From Pseudolabrys taiwanensis (GTDB lineage: Bacteria; Pseudomonadota; Alphaproteobacteria; Rhizobiales; Xanthobacteraceae): DNA of 64,000 nt. This document shows positions 49,071-56,877 of this stretch, piece by piece. The notes under the pieces were generated by a model. The model saw only the letters and a list, made by a program, of their open reading frames with translations. It had not been told where the DNA came from and made no database searches. The translations under genes were made by a program, and so were the position numbers. Numbering within the stretch: position 1 is the first letter of the stretch; each line of letters begins with the position of its first letter. The stretch spans positions 2,542,001 through 2,606,000 of the forward strand of contig NZ_CP031417.1 in the NCBI RefSeq assembly GCF_003367395.1. Direction: 5' to 3'.

Positions 49071-50342
49071 ATGCGGCGCGTGGTTGTGACTGGCATGGGG
49101 GCCGTCAGCCCCCTTGCCGCAGACGTCGAAACGTCCTGGCAGAGGCTTCTCGAAGGTCGCTCGGGCATCCGCGCCCTGCCGGACGACATGGTGCGCGACC
49201 TTCCGGTCAAGATCGGCGGTACCGTCCCTGATCTCATCGACGACCCAGTCCACGGCTTCAATCCTGACGTCGTATTATCCGTCAAGGAGCAGCGGAAAGT
49301 CGACCGCTTCATCCTGTTCGCCCTGGCCGCTGCCGACGAAGCGCTGAAACAATCTGGATGGACGCCGTCGTCGGAGATCGAGCGTGAGCGCGCCGCAACC
49401 ATTATTGCTTCCGGAATCGGCGGCTTCCCGGCCATTACCGAGGCGGTTCGCACCGTAGATGGACGCGGACCACGGCGGCTATCGCCCTTCACGGTGCCCT
49501 CGTTCCTCGTCAATCTGGCTGCCGGTCACGTATCGATACGGCACGGATTGAAAGGCCCCCTCGGCGCGCCAGTCACCGCATGTGCCGCAGGCGTGCAGGC
49601 CATCGGCGACGCGGCGCGGCTCATCCGAACCGGCGAAATCGATTTGGCCGTGTGCGGCGGTACGGAAGCCTGCATAAACTCCGTATCGCTGGGCGGTTTT
49701 GCGGCGGCTCGCGCCTTATCGACCGGTTACAACGACAATCCCACGGCAGCGTCTCGGCCCTTCGATCTGGGACGTGATGGCTTCGTGATGGGCGAAGGCG
49801 CTGGCCTGCTGGTCATCGAAGCGCTCGACCACGCCGTGGAGCGCGGGGTTGTTCCCATCGCCGAAATCGTCGGCTACGGCACGACGGCAGATGCCTACCA
49901 CATCACATCCGGCCCCGAAGACGGCTCGGGCGCGCGGCGTGCCATGCAGATCGCGATCGCTCAAGCTGGGATCGAGCCGGCTGAAATCGGTCACCTCAAT
50001 GCCCACGCCACATCGACCCCCGTGGGTGACCGTGGCGAACTGGCCGCGATCAAATCGGTGTTTGACGCGTCCACTGTCGCAGTCAGCGCCACAAAATCTG
50101 CGACCGGCCACCTTTTGGGTGCGGCCGGCGGACTTGAAGCCATCTTCACGATCCTCGCACTACGCGATCAAATCGCACCACCGACGCTCAACTTAAGCAG
50201 ACCGGATGCGGCCGGAGCCGGAATCGATTTCGTCGCCAACACCGCCCGGTCGATTGAAACAGACTACGCAATCTCCAACGGCTTCGGCTTTGGCGGCGTC
50301 AATGCCAGCGTGATCTTTCGCCGCTGGCAGGAGGCCGCCTGA
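49071..50342 (+). CDS. Beta-ketoacyl synthase, FabF-like (KAS II)
   Basis: 423 aa. The active site Cys171 (TACAAGVQA), His312 (NAHATSTP) and His347 (SATGHLLG), with the Lys in SATKSATG, are intact, so it should be active. The N-terminal VVVTGMGAVSPLA is typical of FabF. It sits without an acyl carrier protein or other FAS genes, between a thiolase and a ProA-like enzyme in a TetR-controlled operon. It might be a special condensing enzyme or a spare copy that tolerates an inhibitor of the main FabF; both are inference. ATG 49071 follows AGGAAG. Confidence 0.88.
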   Translation: MRRVVVTGMGAVSPLAADVETSWQRLLEGRSGIRALPDDMVRDLPVKIGGTVPDLIDDPVHGFNPDVVLSVKEQRKVDRFILFALAAADEALKQSGWTPSSEIERERAATIIASGIGGFPAITEAVRTVDGRGPRRLSPFTVPSFLVNLAAGHVSIRHGLKGPLGAPVTACAAGVQAIGDAARLIRTGEIDLAVCGGTEACINSVSLGGFAAARALSTGYNDNPTAASRPFDLGRDGFVMGEGAGLLVIEALDHAVERGVVPIAEIVGYGTTADAYHITSGPEDGSGARRAMQIAIAQAGIEPAEIGHLNAHATSTPVGDRGELAAIKSVFDASTVAVSATKSATGHLLGAAGGLEAIFTILALRDQIAPPTLNLSRPDAAGAGIDFVANTARSIETDYAISNGFGFGGVNASVIFRRWQEAA

Positions 50343-50345
50343 GCC

Positions 50346-51620
50346 ATGGAAGCGATTTACGACCTCGACGCGGAAAATCCGGCGACAGCCTGGCTGACCG
50401 AGGCGGCCGATCATGCCCGCGCAGCCGTGCGGCGGCTCGCGCGCACGACGCTCGCTGCAAGAAATGACGCGCTCTTGGCAATGGCTCGAGCGGTCTTCGA
50501 CAAACGCACGGACATCCTTGAGGCCAATGCGCGCGACCTCGCAGCCTTTTCGGGCGCCGCGCCTTTTCGTGACCGCCTCACGCTCACGCGGCAACATATC
50601 GATACGATGGTATCCAGTCTTCACGCGGTGGCCGCGCTACCCGATCCACTTCGAGTGCTTGACAGCTGGACACGGCCCAACGGCCTGCGCATCGAACGCA
50701 TTGCATCGCCCATCGGCGTACTCGGAATCATTTTTGAGAGCAGGCCAAATGTCGGCCTCGATGCCGCGGCTCTCGCCGTCAAGTCCGGCAATGCCGTCAT
50801 ATTGCGCGGCGGTCGCGAGGCCCGCGCAACATCGGCCGCGCTCCACCGCGCCATCGCGGCAGGGCTTGCCGAAGCCGGGTTGCCGCCAGCAGCCGTTCAA
50901 ATGGCCCCGACCCCGGATCGCACCTTTGTCGCCGCCATGCTGGCTGCCGAAGGGCAGATCGACCTTCTCATACCGCGCGGCGGGCGCTCCCTCGTGGAAC
51001 GAGTCCGGCGCGAGGCGCGTGTCCCGGTGCTGTCCCACGCCGACGGGCTTTGCCACACCTACATCCATCGCGCCGCTGATATCGCGATGGCAACGGAGGT
51101 CCTTGTCAATGCGAAGCTTCGGCGCACCAGCGTCTGCGGCGCGACCGAGACATTGCTCATCGATTCCGAGATCGCAAACGCTAGCTTACCCGGCATTTTG
51201 CGCGATCTGGCGGACCGGGGGTGCGTATTTCGTGGCGACGTCCGCGCCCGCGCGTTGTTTCCGGAGATGGTTCCGGCCACAGAGATGGATTTCTGGACCG
51301 AGTGGCAGGATGCGATCCTCTCCGTGGCCGTCGTCGACGGCCTTGAAGCCGCCGTGAGCCACATCAACCGCTATGGCAGCGGTCATACCGATGCGATCCT
51401 TACAGAGGATGAAACCGCGGAGCGGCACTTCATGGCGGAGGTCGACAGCGCGGTGACGATCTGGAACGCCTCAACGCAGTTTTCAGATGGAGGTGAGTTC
51501 GGTTTTGGCGCGGAGATCGGGATCGCAACCGGTCGCGTCCACGCGCGAGGTCCGATCGGAGCGGAACAGCTGACTACCCCGCGCTACAACGTCATTGGAA
51601 GCGGCCAGGTGCGTCCGTAG
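50346..51620 (+). CDS. proA: Glutamate-5-semialdehyde dehydrogenase (ProA)-like
   Basis: 424 aa, normal ProA length. The catalytic Cys264 is in RRTSVCGATETLL, close to the ProA consensus, and AVILRGGREARATSAAL and STQFSDGGEFGFGAEIGIATGRVHARGP are strong family blocks. ProA reduces gamma-glutamyl phosphate to the semialdehyde in proline synthesis. Here it lies without proB, 3 bases after a ketosynthase gene, with AGGAGG inside that gene's end. It may be a second copy recruited to reduce another acyl substrate, or a stress (proline) function. Its real substrate is not certain. Confidence 0.85.
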   Translation: MEAIYDLDAENPATAWLTEAADHARAAVRRLARTTLAARNDALLAMARAVFDKRTDILEANARDLAAFSGAAPFRDRLTLTRQHIDTMVSSLHAVAALPDPLRVLDSWTRPNGLRIERIASPIGVLGIIFESRPNVGLDAAALAVKSGNAVILRGGREARATSAALHRAIAAGLAEAGLPPAAVQMAPTPDRTFVAAMLAAEGQIDLLIPRGGRSLVERVRREARVPVLSHADGLCHTYIHRAADIAMATEVLVNAKLRRTSVCGATETLLIDSEIANASLPGILRDLADRGCVFRGDVRARALFPEMVPATEMDFWTEWQDAILSVAVVDGLEAAVSHINRYGSGHTDAILTEDETAERHFMAEVDSAVTIWNASTQFSDGGEFGFGAEIGIATGRVHARGPIGAEQLTTPRYNVIGSGQVRP

Positions 51621-51666
51621 TGCGCGTCATCGTCCGTAGCCAATGAGCAAAGCGGGCTTTTCGGCG

Positions 51667-52251
51667 TCAAGGCGCGTCGGCGGATGCGAACAGGGTGCGG
51701 ACGGCGGATTTAGCCGCCGCGAATGCTTTGGTGTCGCCTCTTATCTGCGACAGAAGCACCGCACCCTGGAAGATGATGTTGATCTGGCGGCCCAAGGCTT
51801 CGGCTCGCGCAAAGCCGGATTTGACGCAGAGGCTGATAAACGCTTGCTCGACGTAATTCGCCGCTGCCTTACCCTTCGCGGCAATGCCAGCGTGTTTACC
51901 GATGTATTCCTGTGCCGCTTTTAGTCCAAGACAGCCACGCGCAGGGTACTCTTCCAACATTTCCTTACGCGCATCGAACAGCCCAATGATCTGCTCGCGC
52001 GGGTCTCTACCCGATGCGGCAACACGATCAAAAAGCCGTTCGCTCATCCATACCGCATAATGCGCGAGCACCGCTTCGATCAGTTCCTCTTTTGACGCAA
52101 AATACTTATAGAGCGTCCGCTTCGAAATGCCTGTTTCGGCGAGAATTTTGTCGACACCGGTTGCATGAAACCCGCCGTCGTAAAAGTGATCGAAGGCCCA
52201 CCCGACGATCTCCTGCCGCTTCGCCTCGCCGCGATTTGCCTGCTCCATCAT
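51667..52251 (-). CDS. TetR family regulator of the SDR gene
   Basis: 194 aa. HTH is seen as ATGVDKILAETGISKRTLYKYFASKEELIEAVLAHY (about 31-66, in pieces). The C-terminal domain is of the AcrR/TetR_C type with CLGLKAAQEYIGKHA. It is divergent from the SDR at 52395; the 143-base gap between them carries two identical-architecture palindromes. It most likely represses itself and the SDR and responds to an electrophile or drug, as in YxaF/SDR pairs; that is inference. Confidence 0.9.
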   Translation of the reverse strand: MMEQANRGEAKRQEIVGWAFDHFYDGGFHATGVDKILAETGISKRTLYKYFASKEELIEAVLAHYAVWMSERLFDRVAASGRDPREQIIGLFDARKEMLEEYPARGCLGLKAAQEYIGKHAGIAAKGKAAANYVEQAFISLCVKSGFARAEALGRQINIIFQGAVLLSQIRGDTKAFAAAKSAVRTLFASADAP

Positions 52252-52304
52252 CCCTGAACCGCTTTGCTGCCTTCAGTAACAATGTACCCGATCCCATTGA
52301 CAAT

Positions 52305-52353
52305 GTAAACCGTTCTGTTTACTCCTATGCCGTAGGTAAACTAGACAGTTTAC
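52305..52353. promoter_or_regulatory. Double TetR operator GTAAAC-N6-GTTTAC
   Basis: Two copies of GTAAAC-N6-GTTTAC, at 52305-52322 and 52336-52353, have centres 31 bp apart (three helical turns) between the TetR and SDR starts. The arms are perfect in both while the spacers differ, as expected of true operators. Confidence 0.75.
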
Positions 52354-52394
52354 ATGCTGAAAATCGGTTCAGCTGGTTTCGATGGAGATTGAAA

Positions 52395-53114
52395 ATGTCC
52401 CTTACTGGAAAAACTGTCCTCGTGTCGGGTGCGACCCGGGGTTTGGGTGCGGCCACCGTCCGTGCTCTGCTCAAAGCCGGTGTCAAAAAAATCTATGCCG
52501 GCGCACGGCGAGTCGATGCACTGCCCGACTTCAAGGATGCGCGAGTCGTCCCGCTTCAACTCGATGTGACGAGCGAGGCTTCGGTCAGCGCAGCGGCGCT
52601 TGCGGCATCCGACGTCGAGGTGCTGCTGAACAACGCAGGCACCATGCAGTTTGGCGATGTGCTTTCGAGTGCACGAGCCACCATCGACACCGACTTCGAC
52701 ACGAACTTCTTCGGCACGCTCCGTGTCGTGCGCGCTTTTGCGCCGACTTTGGTCAAGCGGGGATCCGGCATCATCGCAAATGTCGTCAGCGTCGTCGGCC
52801 TCGCGCCTGTTCCTGTCCTCGGCGGCTATTCGGCCTCGAAGGCCGCGCTGCATTCGCTGACACTTGCTCTGCGCGGCACGCTCGCAAAATCGGGCATTAC
52901 GGTCATCGGCATCTATCCCGGACCGCTCGACACAGAACTCGCAAAGAACCTTCCACTCGCCAAGGCCAGCCCGGATGACGCGGCGCAAAAGGTGATTGAA
53001 GGCCTTGAAGCAGCCACGCCTTACATCTTTCCCGATCCGACCGCTCAGCAAATCGAATATCTCTGGGCTCACGACGGCAGCAAGCTCGAAGCCGCCATGC
53101 AGGCTGGGGGCTGA
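52395..53114 (+). CDS. SDR family oxidoreductase
   Basis: 239 aa short-chain dehydrogenase. The cofactor loop SGATRGLG (about 11-18), LLNNAGT (about 78-84) and the Ser, Tyr, Lys active site (VVSVVG, YSASK) are present. The start at 52395 has GGAG 8 bases upstream. It is the last gene of the island on the right, with a 12-bp stem-loop after it. TetR-SDR pairs of this type are common in proteobacteria; the substrate is unknown. It could act as the ketoreductase for the thiolase/ketosynthase pair, but no sequence evidence ties them. Confidence 0.88.
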   Translation: MSLTGKTVLVSGATRGLGAATVRALLKAGVKKIYAGARRVDALPDFKDARVVPLQLDVTSEASVSAAALAASDVEVLLNNAGTMQFGDVLSSARATIDTDFDTNFFGTLRVVRAFAPTLVKRGSGIIANVVSVVGLAPVPVLGGYSASKAALHSLTLALRGTLAKSGITVIGIYPGPLDTELAKNLPLAKASPDDAAQKVIEGLEAATPYIFPDPTAQQIEYLWAHDGSKLEAAMQAGG

Positions 53115-53202
53115 CTCAAAACGCCGATGCATGTAGCGGGCCTAGAAAAAATGTAAGATTTCTTCCTGGACGCCTAATTCAACGACACTTGAAAGCGCAG
53201 TT

Positions 53203-53232
53203 GATACGGTGAGCACTCCGGCTCACCGTATC
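53203..53232 (+). terminator. 12-bp stem-loop after the SDR gene
   Basis: GATACGGTGAGC and GCTCACCGTATC form a perfect 12-bp stem with a 6-base loop, 88 bases after the SDR stop. No T-run follows. The rest of the region from 53115 to 53567 has no gene; the arm repeat and the tRNA are annotated separately. Confidence 0.5.
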
Positions 53233-53470
53233 GCTTACGTTCATCGCTTACCTGCGTAGGGTCAGAGCCGAGGCGTAACGCACTCGTAGCCGCGAAGGAG
53301 CCTTACCAAAGCGCGCCATCATCCACGATGGGTGCTGTGCTGCCTGGAATAACTATTTTCCAGCCCGCAGCAATCGCCGAAACATCGCAAGGTCTTTTCT
53401 GCCCCTAACGCTTCAAGCTTGCAGCAACCGGTATTGGCGAAACGAGCCCTCAAAATTGGCGGACTTTTAG

Positions 53471-53497
53471 GTTGGATGCTTTGTTGGACGTTTTAAA
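53471..53497 (+). repeat. Right arm-type repeat of the island
   Basis: Second copy of the 27-bp repeat at 42572-42598 (22 of 27 positions equal, same direction), with GTTGGA twice 12 bases apart. It lies 71 bases inside the right core repeat. In an integrase-borne island the integrase gene would usually lie here, next to the tRNA; it is absent. Confidence 0.55.
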
Positions 53498-53567
53498 AGC
53501 GCAAAGAGAAATTCTATTTTAGAAACAGCGACTTAGAAAAACGTGGCGGGGGGGCATGAGCGCAGGG

Positions 53568-53643
53568 TGGCGCTCCCTAGGGGACTCGAACCCCTGTTTT
53601 CGCCGTGAGAGGGCGACGTCCTGGGCCGCTAGACGAAGGGAGC
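53568..53643 (-). tRNA. tRNA-Glu (CUC anticodon)
   Basis: On the minus strand a full cloverleaf can be folded: acceptor GCTCCCT with AGGGAGC, discriminator G and encoded CCA, D-arm TCTAGCGGCCCAGGA, anticodon loop CTCTCAC with anticodon CTC, and T-arm CAGGGGTTCGAGTCCCCT. 76 nt. Its 3' end is the island insertion site and is repeated at 42449-42464. Confidence 0.95.
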
Positions 53644-53852
53644 ATTGGCCAGAGGCAGACGAGATAGCCTTGATCCCCCGCCCATGCAAGCGCGGGGTGC
53701 CTAATTGGCGGAAATTGGAGCCGGCTGCTCATCCGGCCGCCCATATATATAGAGAGTGACCGCGGCTTGCGGCGCCATTGTCCCTCAGCGTGGCGTCGGC
53801 GGGTCGGGTCGACGGCGCCCGGGCCTTCCGTCTGATGAAGGCGCCCTCGTCC

Positions 53853-54197
53853 TCAGGGCTGCGGCGTCAGGCGCTGGCGGGCCAGCGGCTTGAGCGTGGC
53901 AAGGTCGAAGCTCATGAGTTCCAGGGCGCCGCCGGCCTCGATGGTCAGCACCAGCCGCCCCTCGCCGATGGCGGTCGAGACCACCTTGGCGCCGGCCGGC
54001 AGCGTCGGCTGCGTCGGCATTCCCGGGACCGCCGGCGGCGCGCTTCCCTGCAGCGTGAAAAGGCGATAGCCGATGACCGCCAGCACGACGCCCACCGCCA
54101 CGAAGGTGGTGATGCTGGCGATCGCCATCATCCGGCGCACGCGGGCAATGAAGCGCTCCTGCTCCGGATTGAGGGGTCTTTCGTCGCCTTGAGACAT
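53853..54197 (-). CDS. Small single-span membrane protein of unknown function
   Basis: 114 aa. A charged N-terminus (NPEQERFIARVRRMM) precedes one membrane helix (about 23-43, IASITTFVAVGVVLAVIGYRLF), then a periplasmic domain with VVSTAIGEGRLVLTIEAGGALELMSFDLATLKP. No known domain is recognised. It is divergent from rluD with 29 bases between starts, and similar small proteins are often seen at this place in rhizobial genomes. A GTG start at 54212 is possible. Confidence 0.65.
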   Translation of the reverse strand: MSQGDERPLNPEQERFIARVRRMMAIASITTFVAVGVVLAVIGYRLFTLQGSAPPAVPGMPTQPTLPAGAKVVSTAIGEGRLVLTIEAGGALELMSFDLATLKPLARQRLTPQP

Positions 54198-54226
54198 TCT
54201 GAAGCCAACCACGTGATGCGGGAATA

Positions 54227-55231
54227 ATGACGGACAGCGCCATCGAAACAGTGACGATCGCCGACGGCGAACCGGGCGGGCGGCTCGACCGCGTCTTGGC
54301 CGCGCGCATCCCGGCGCTATCGCGTTCGCGGCTGAAGGCGTTGATTTTGGCCGGCCAGGTCGCGATCGCGGCGCGCACAGTCCGCGATCCGGCCGCCCAG
54401 GTCAATTCCGGCGACACTGTCACGGTGACGCTGCCGGAAGCCGAGCCCGCCAAGCCGGCCGCCGAGGAAATCCCGCTCGACATCGTCTACGAGGACGACG
54501 CGCTCATCGTCATCGACAAGCCGAAGGGTCTCGTCGTGCATCCCGCCGCCGGCCATGCCACCGGCACCTTGGTCAATGCCTTGATCGCGCATTGCGGCGA
54601 CAGCCTCTCCGGCATCGGCGGCGTCAAGCGCCCCGGCATCGTGCACCGCCTCGACAAGGACACCACCGGGCTCATGGTGGTGGCCAAGACCGACAAGGCG
54701 CACCGCGCTCTGAGCAAGCAGTTCGAGAAAAAGCTCGAGGGCCCGCTCGAACGCGGCTACCTCGCTTTCGTCTGGGGCGCGCCGGACCGGCCGCGCGGCA
54801 CCGTCGACGCCCCGCTCGACCGCCACCCGCACGCCCGCGAAAAGCGCGCCGTGCGCGCGGGCGGCCGCGACGCGGTGACGCATTGGGAGCTGGTCGAGCG
54901 CTTCAGCGGCGAGGATTCCTCGAAGGATGGCGGCAAGCCGGTCGCCGCCCTGCTCGCCTGCACGCTCGAGACCGGCCGCACGCACCAGATTCGCGTCCAC
55001 CTCGCCCATATCGGCCATCCGATCTTGGGCGACGAGACCTACGCGACCGGCTTCAAGACCCGGGCAAATCGCCTCACCCCCGCGGCCCGGGAGGCTTTGG
55101 CCTCGCTCGGCCGCCAGGCCCTCCATGCTTACCGCCTTGCTTTCGAGCACCCGGTGACCGGCGAATTCCTTGAATTTGAAAGCGAATTGCCGGCCGACCT
55201 GGCGGCGCTCGAGGCCGCGCTGAAGGCCTGA
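54227..55231 (+). CDS. rluD: 23S rRNA pseudouridine synthase (RluD, RluA family)
   Basis: 334 aa. An N-terminal S4 RNA-binding domain (about 17-75, GGRLDRVLAARIPALSRSRLK) is followed by the synthase domain with the catalytic D143 in HRLDKDTTGLMVV and LLACTLETGRTHQIRVHLAHIGHPILGDETY. It modifies U1911, U1915 and U1917 in helix 69 of 23S rRNA in E. coli, in the cytoplasm. An insertion with a Lys/Asp run (EDSSKDGGK) lies before the last block. It precedes rpoH, as in many alphaproteobacteria. Confidence 0.9.
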   Translation: MTDSAIETVTIADGEPGGRLDRVLAARIPALSRSRLKALILAGQVAIAARTVRDPAAQVNSGDTVTVTLPEAEPAKPAAEEIPLDIVYEDDALIVIDKPKGLVVHPAAGHATGTLVNALIAHCGDSLSGIGGVKRPGIVHRLDKDTTGLMVVAKTDKAHRALSKQFEKKLEGPLERGYLAFVWGAPDRPRGTVDAPLDRHPHAREKRAVRAGGRDAVTHWELVERFSGEDSSKDGGKPVAALLACTLETGRTHQIRVHLAHIGHPILGDETYATGFKTRANRLTPAAREALASLGRQALHAYRLAFEHPVTGEFLEFESELPADLAALEAALKA

Positions 55232-55249
55232 CGCCGCGCGTCGGTACCC

Positions 55250-55278
55250 CTTGAAAGCCCAGGGGGTGGCACCCATTT
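55250..55278 (+). promoter_or_regulatory. Sigma-32 type promoter between rluD and rpoH
   Basis: CTTGAAA (55250-55256), 15 bases, then CCCATTT (55272-55278) match the heat-shock promoter consensus CTTGAAA-N11-16-CCCATnT fully. It begins 19 bases after rluD and would give rpoH a leader of about 340 bases. Self-activation of rpoH is known in Caulobacter. The leader (55279-55626) also has a GTCACGGTGAC dyad at 55458 and shows no other gene. Confidence 0.6.
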
Positions 55279-55626
55279 AGGTGTCATCGGCATATACCCA
55301 AATATGACCACCACCTCGGCTTCCGCCCGGAACGCCGGGCGTCTTGCGTCGTTGAACCCTTGTCTGGCGCGACCGAACCCCTCGTGCCAGACGCGAGCGA
55401 TCCGAATAACTGAGCATACACAAGGCTCTAGCAAGAACCTTCACGGGTTTGCGCTAGGTCACGGTGACGTGACGGCCGGTCCCCTATCTTTGAGCCGGTC
55501 GCCTCAGTATGCTGCACCTGCGATTGTAAATTCGCAGTCGCAAACGGATGCGTCATCGGCTCGGGGAGCGATGGCGTCAACCGCCTGCCGATCCACGGGG
55601 GCAAATTGTTTAAGGAGGGCGCTATC

Positions 55627-56544
55627 ATGGCCCGTACAGCCGTAATGCCGGCACTCAAGGCCGAGTCCGGTCTTTCTCACTATCTTGAAGAAATCCGCCG
55701 GTTCCCGATGCTGGAACCGCAGCAGGAATACATGCTGGCCAAGAGCTGGCGCGAGCACGGCGACACCGACGCCGCGCATAAGCTCGTCACCAGCCATCTC
55801 CGGCTGGTCGCCAAGATCGCCATGGGTTATCGCGGCTACGGCCTGCCGATCTCCGAGGTCATCTCGGAAGGCAATGTCGGCCTGATGCAGGCGGTGAAGC
55901 GCTTCGAGCCGGAAAAGGGTTTCCGGCTGGCGACCTATGCCATGTGGTGGATCAAGGCCGCGATCCAGGAATACATCCTGCGCTCGTGGTCGCTGGTGAA
56001 GATGGGCACCACCGCCAACCAGAAGAAGCTGTTCTTCAACCTGCGCAAGGCCAAGAGCAAGATCTCCGCCCTCGAGGAAGGCGATCTGCGGCCCGATCAG
56101 GTGCAGATCATCGCCAAGCGTCTCGGCGTGACCGAGCAGGACGTCATCGACATGAACCGCCGTCTCGGCGGCGATGCGTCGCTCAATGCGCCGATCCGTG
56201 ACGACGGTGAGTCCGGCGAATGGCAGGACTGGCTGGTCGACGATGCACCGACCCAGGAGCGCATCCTCGCCGACAGCGAGGAAAGCGAGAACCGCCACAA
56301 GGCGTTGCTCGGCGCGCTCGACGTGCTCAACGATCGCGAACGCCGCATCTTCGAGGCGCGGCGTCTGGCGGACGATCCGATCACGTTGGAAGACCTGGCC
56401 GCCGAGTTCGGCGTCTCGCGCGAACGCGTGCGCCAGATCGAGGTGCGGGCCTTCGAGAAGGTGCAGAAGGCGGTGAAGAACCGCATGGCATCGCTGGAGC
56501 AGCCGCCGCAGCAGGCCCCGCAGCCTGCGCTCGCCGCGCACTAA
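55627..56544 (+). CDS. rpoH: RNA polymerase sigma-32 factor (heat shock)
   Basis: 305 aa. Regions 2 (LVTSHLRLVAKIAMGYRGYGLPISEVISEGNVGLMQAVKRFEP, read in pieces, then YAMWWIKAAIQEYIL) and 4 (LEDLAAEFGVSRERVRQIEVRAFEKVQ) are clear, and the RpoH box QKKLFFNLRKAK, unique to this sigma group, is near 128-139. It directs chaperone and protease genes on heat stress. ATG 55627 follows AAGGAGG by 7 bases; a frame from 55606 is longer but has no site. A strong terminator follows. Confidence 0.97.
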   Translation: MARTAVMPALKAESGLSHYLEEIRRFPMLEPQQEYMLAKSWREHGDTDAAHKLVTSHLRLVAKIAMGYRGYGLPISEVISEGNVGLMQAVKRFEPEKGFRLATYAMWWIKAAIQEYILRSWSLVKMGTTANQKKLFFNLRKAKSKISALEEGDLRPDQVQIIAKRLGVTEQDVIDMNRRLGGDASLNAPIRDDGESGEWQDWLVDDAPTQERILADSEESENRHKALLGALDVLNDRERRIFEARRLADDPITLEDLAAEFGVSRERVRQIEVRAFEKVQKAVKNRMASLEQPPQQAPQPALAAH

Positions 56545-56569
56545 GCGCGTCGCACATCGCACGATACGA

Positions 56570-56597
56570 AAGGCCGGGCCGCAAGCCCGGCCTTTTT
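56570..56597 (+). terminator. Rho-independent terminator of rpoH
   Basis: AAGGCCGGGC and GCCCGGCCTT pair fully around CGCAA and are followed by TTT, a classic intrinsic terminator 25 bases after the rpoH stop. Confidence 0.9.
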
Positions 56598-56695
56598 GTT
56601 ATGCGTCGCTTTGTTATGTGCAACTGCGTATGTGCTAGCGCGCCGCTTTGTTGTGTGCCGCGCCGATCAAGCGAGTTGCAAAAACTTCTCCCCTC

Positions 56696-56844
56696 CGTCA
56701 TTGCCGGGCATAGCCCGTCGAAGACGGGCGTGAACGCCCTCATGACCCGGCAATCCATGAGGCCGTGCCACACGCACAACCGAACGTACGGCGCACATGC
56801 GTTGAGAGTCATCATGGATGCCCGGGTCAAGCCCGGGCATGACG
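56696..56844. repeat. REP-like palindromic intergenic element
   Basis: A block with CGTCATTGCCGGGC near its left end and CCCGGGCATGACG at its right end. Near the right end ATGCCCGGG-TCAAG-CCCGGGCAT (56818-56840) is a perfect 9-bp hairpin. Such blocks (mentioning 'GCAATCCATGA' and 'CATCATGGATGCCCGGGTCAAG') are widespread between genes in Bradyrhizobium and relatives. The rest of 56598-56877 has no gene. Confidence 0.65.
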
Positions 56845-56877
56845 CCGCCCGGGTAGCGACGACCTTGTGCTGATCTA

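Larger units (their letters stand above)
42449..53583. mobile_element. Genomic island integrated at tRNA-Glu, without integrase
   Basis: The 16 bases TGGCGCTCCCTAGGGG, the 3' end of the tRNA-Glu at 53568-53643, recur in the same direction at 42449-42464. This is the mark of site-specific insertion at a tRNA 3' end, with the intact tRNA at the right and the displaced end at the left. Similar 27-bp repeats lie 108 bases inside the left core and 71 bases inside the right core, where tyrosine recombinases have arm sites. The 11.1-kb interior codes for an RND pump, TetR regulators, a thiolase, a ketosynthase, a ProA-like enzyme and an SDR. No integrase gene or recognisable fragment is seen. Confidence 0.75.

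Noticed and set aside
53115..53567. Search for an integrase or its remnant next to the tRNA
   Set aside because: No frame over 60 codons with recombinase motifs in either direction was seen; only the arm-like repeat and a stem-loop.
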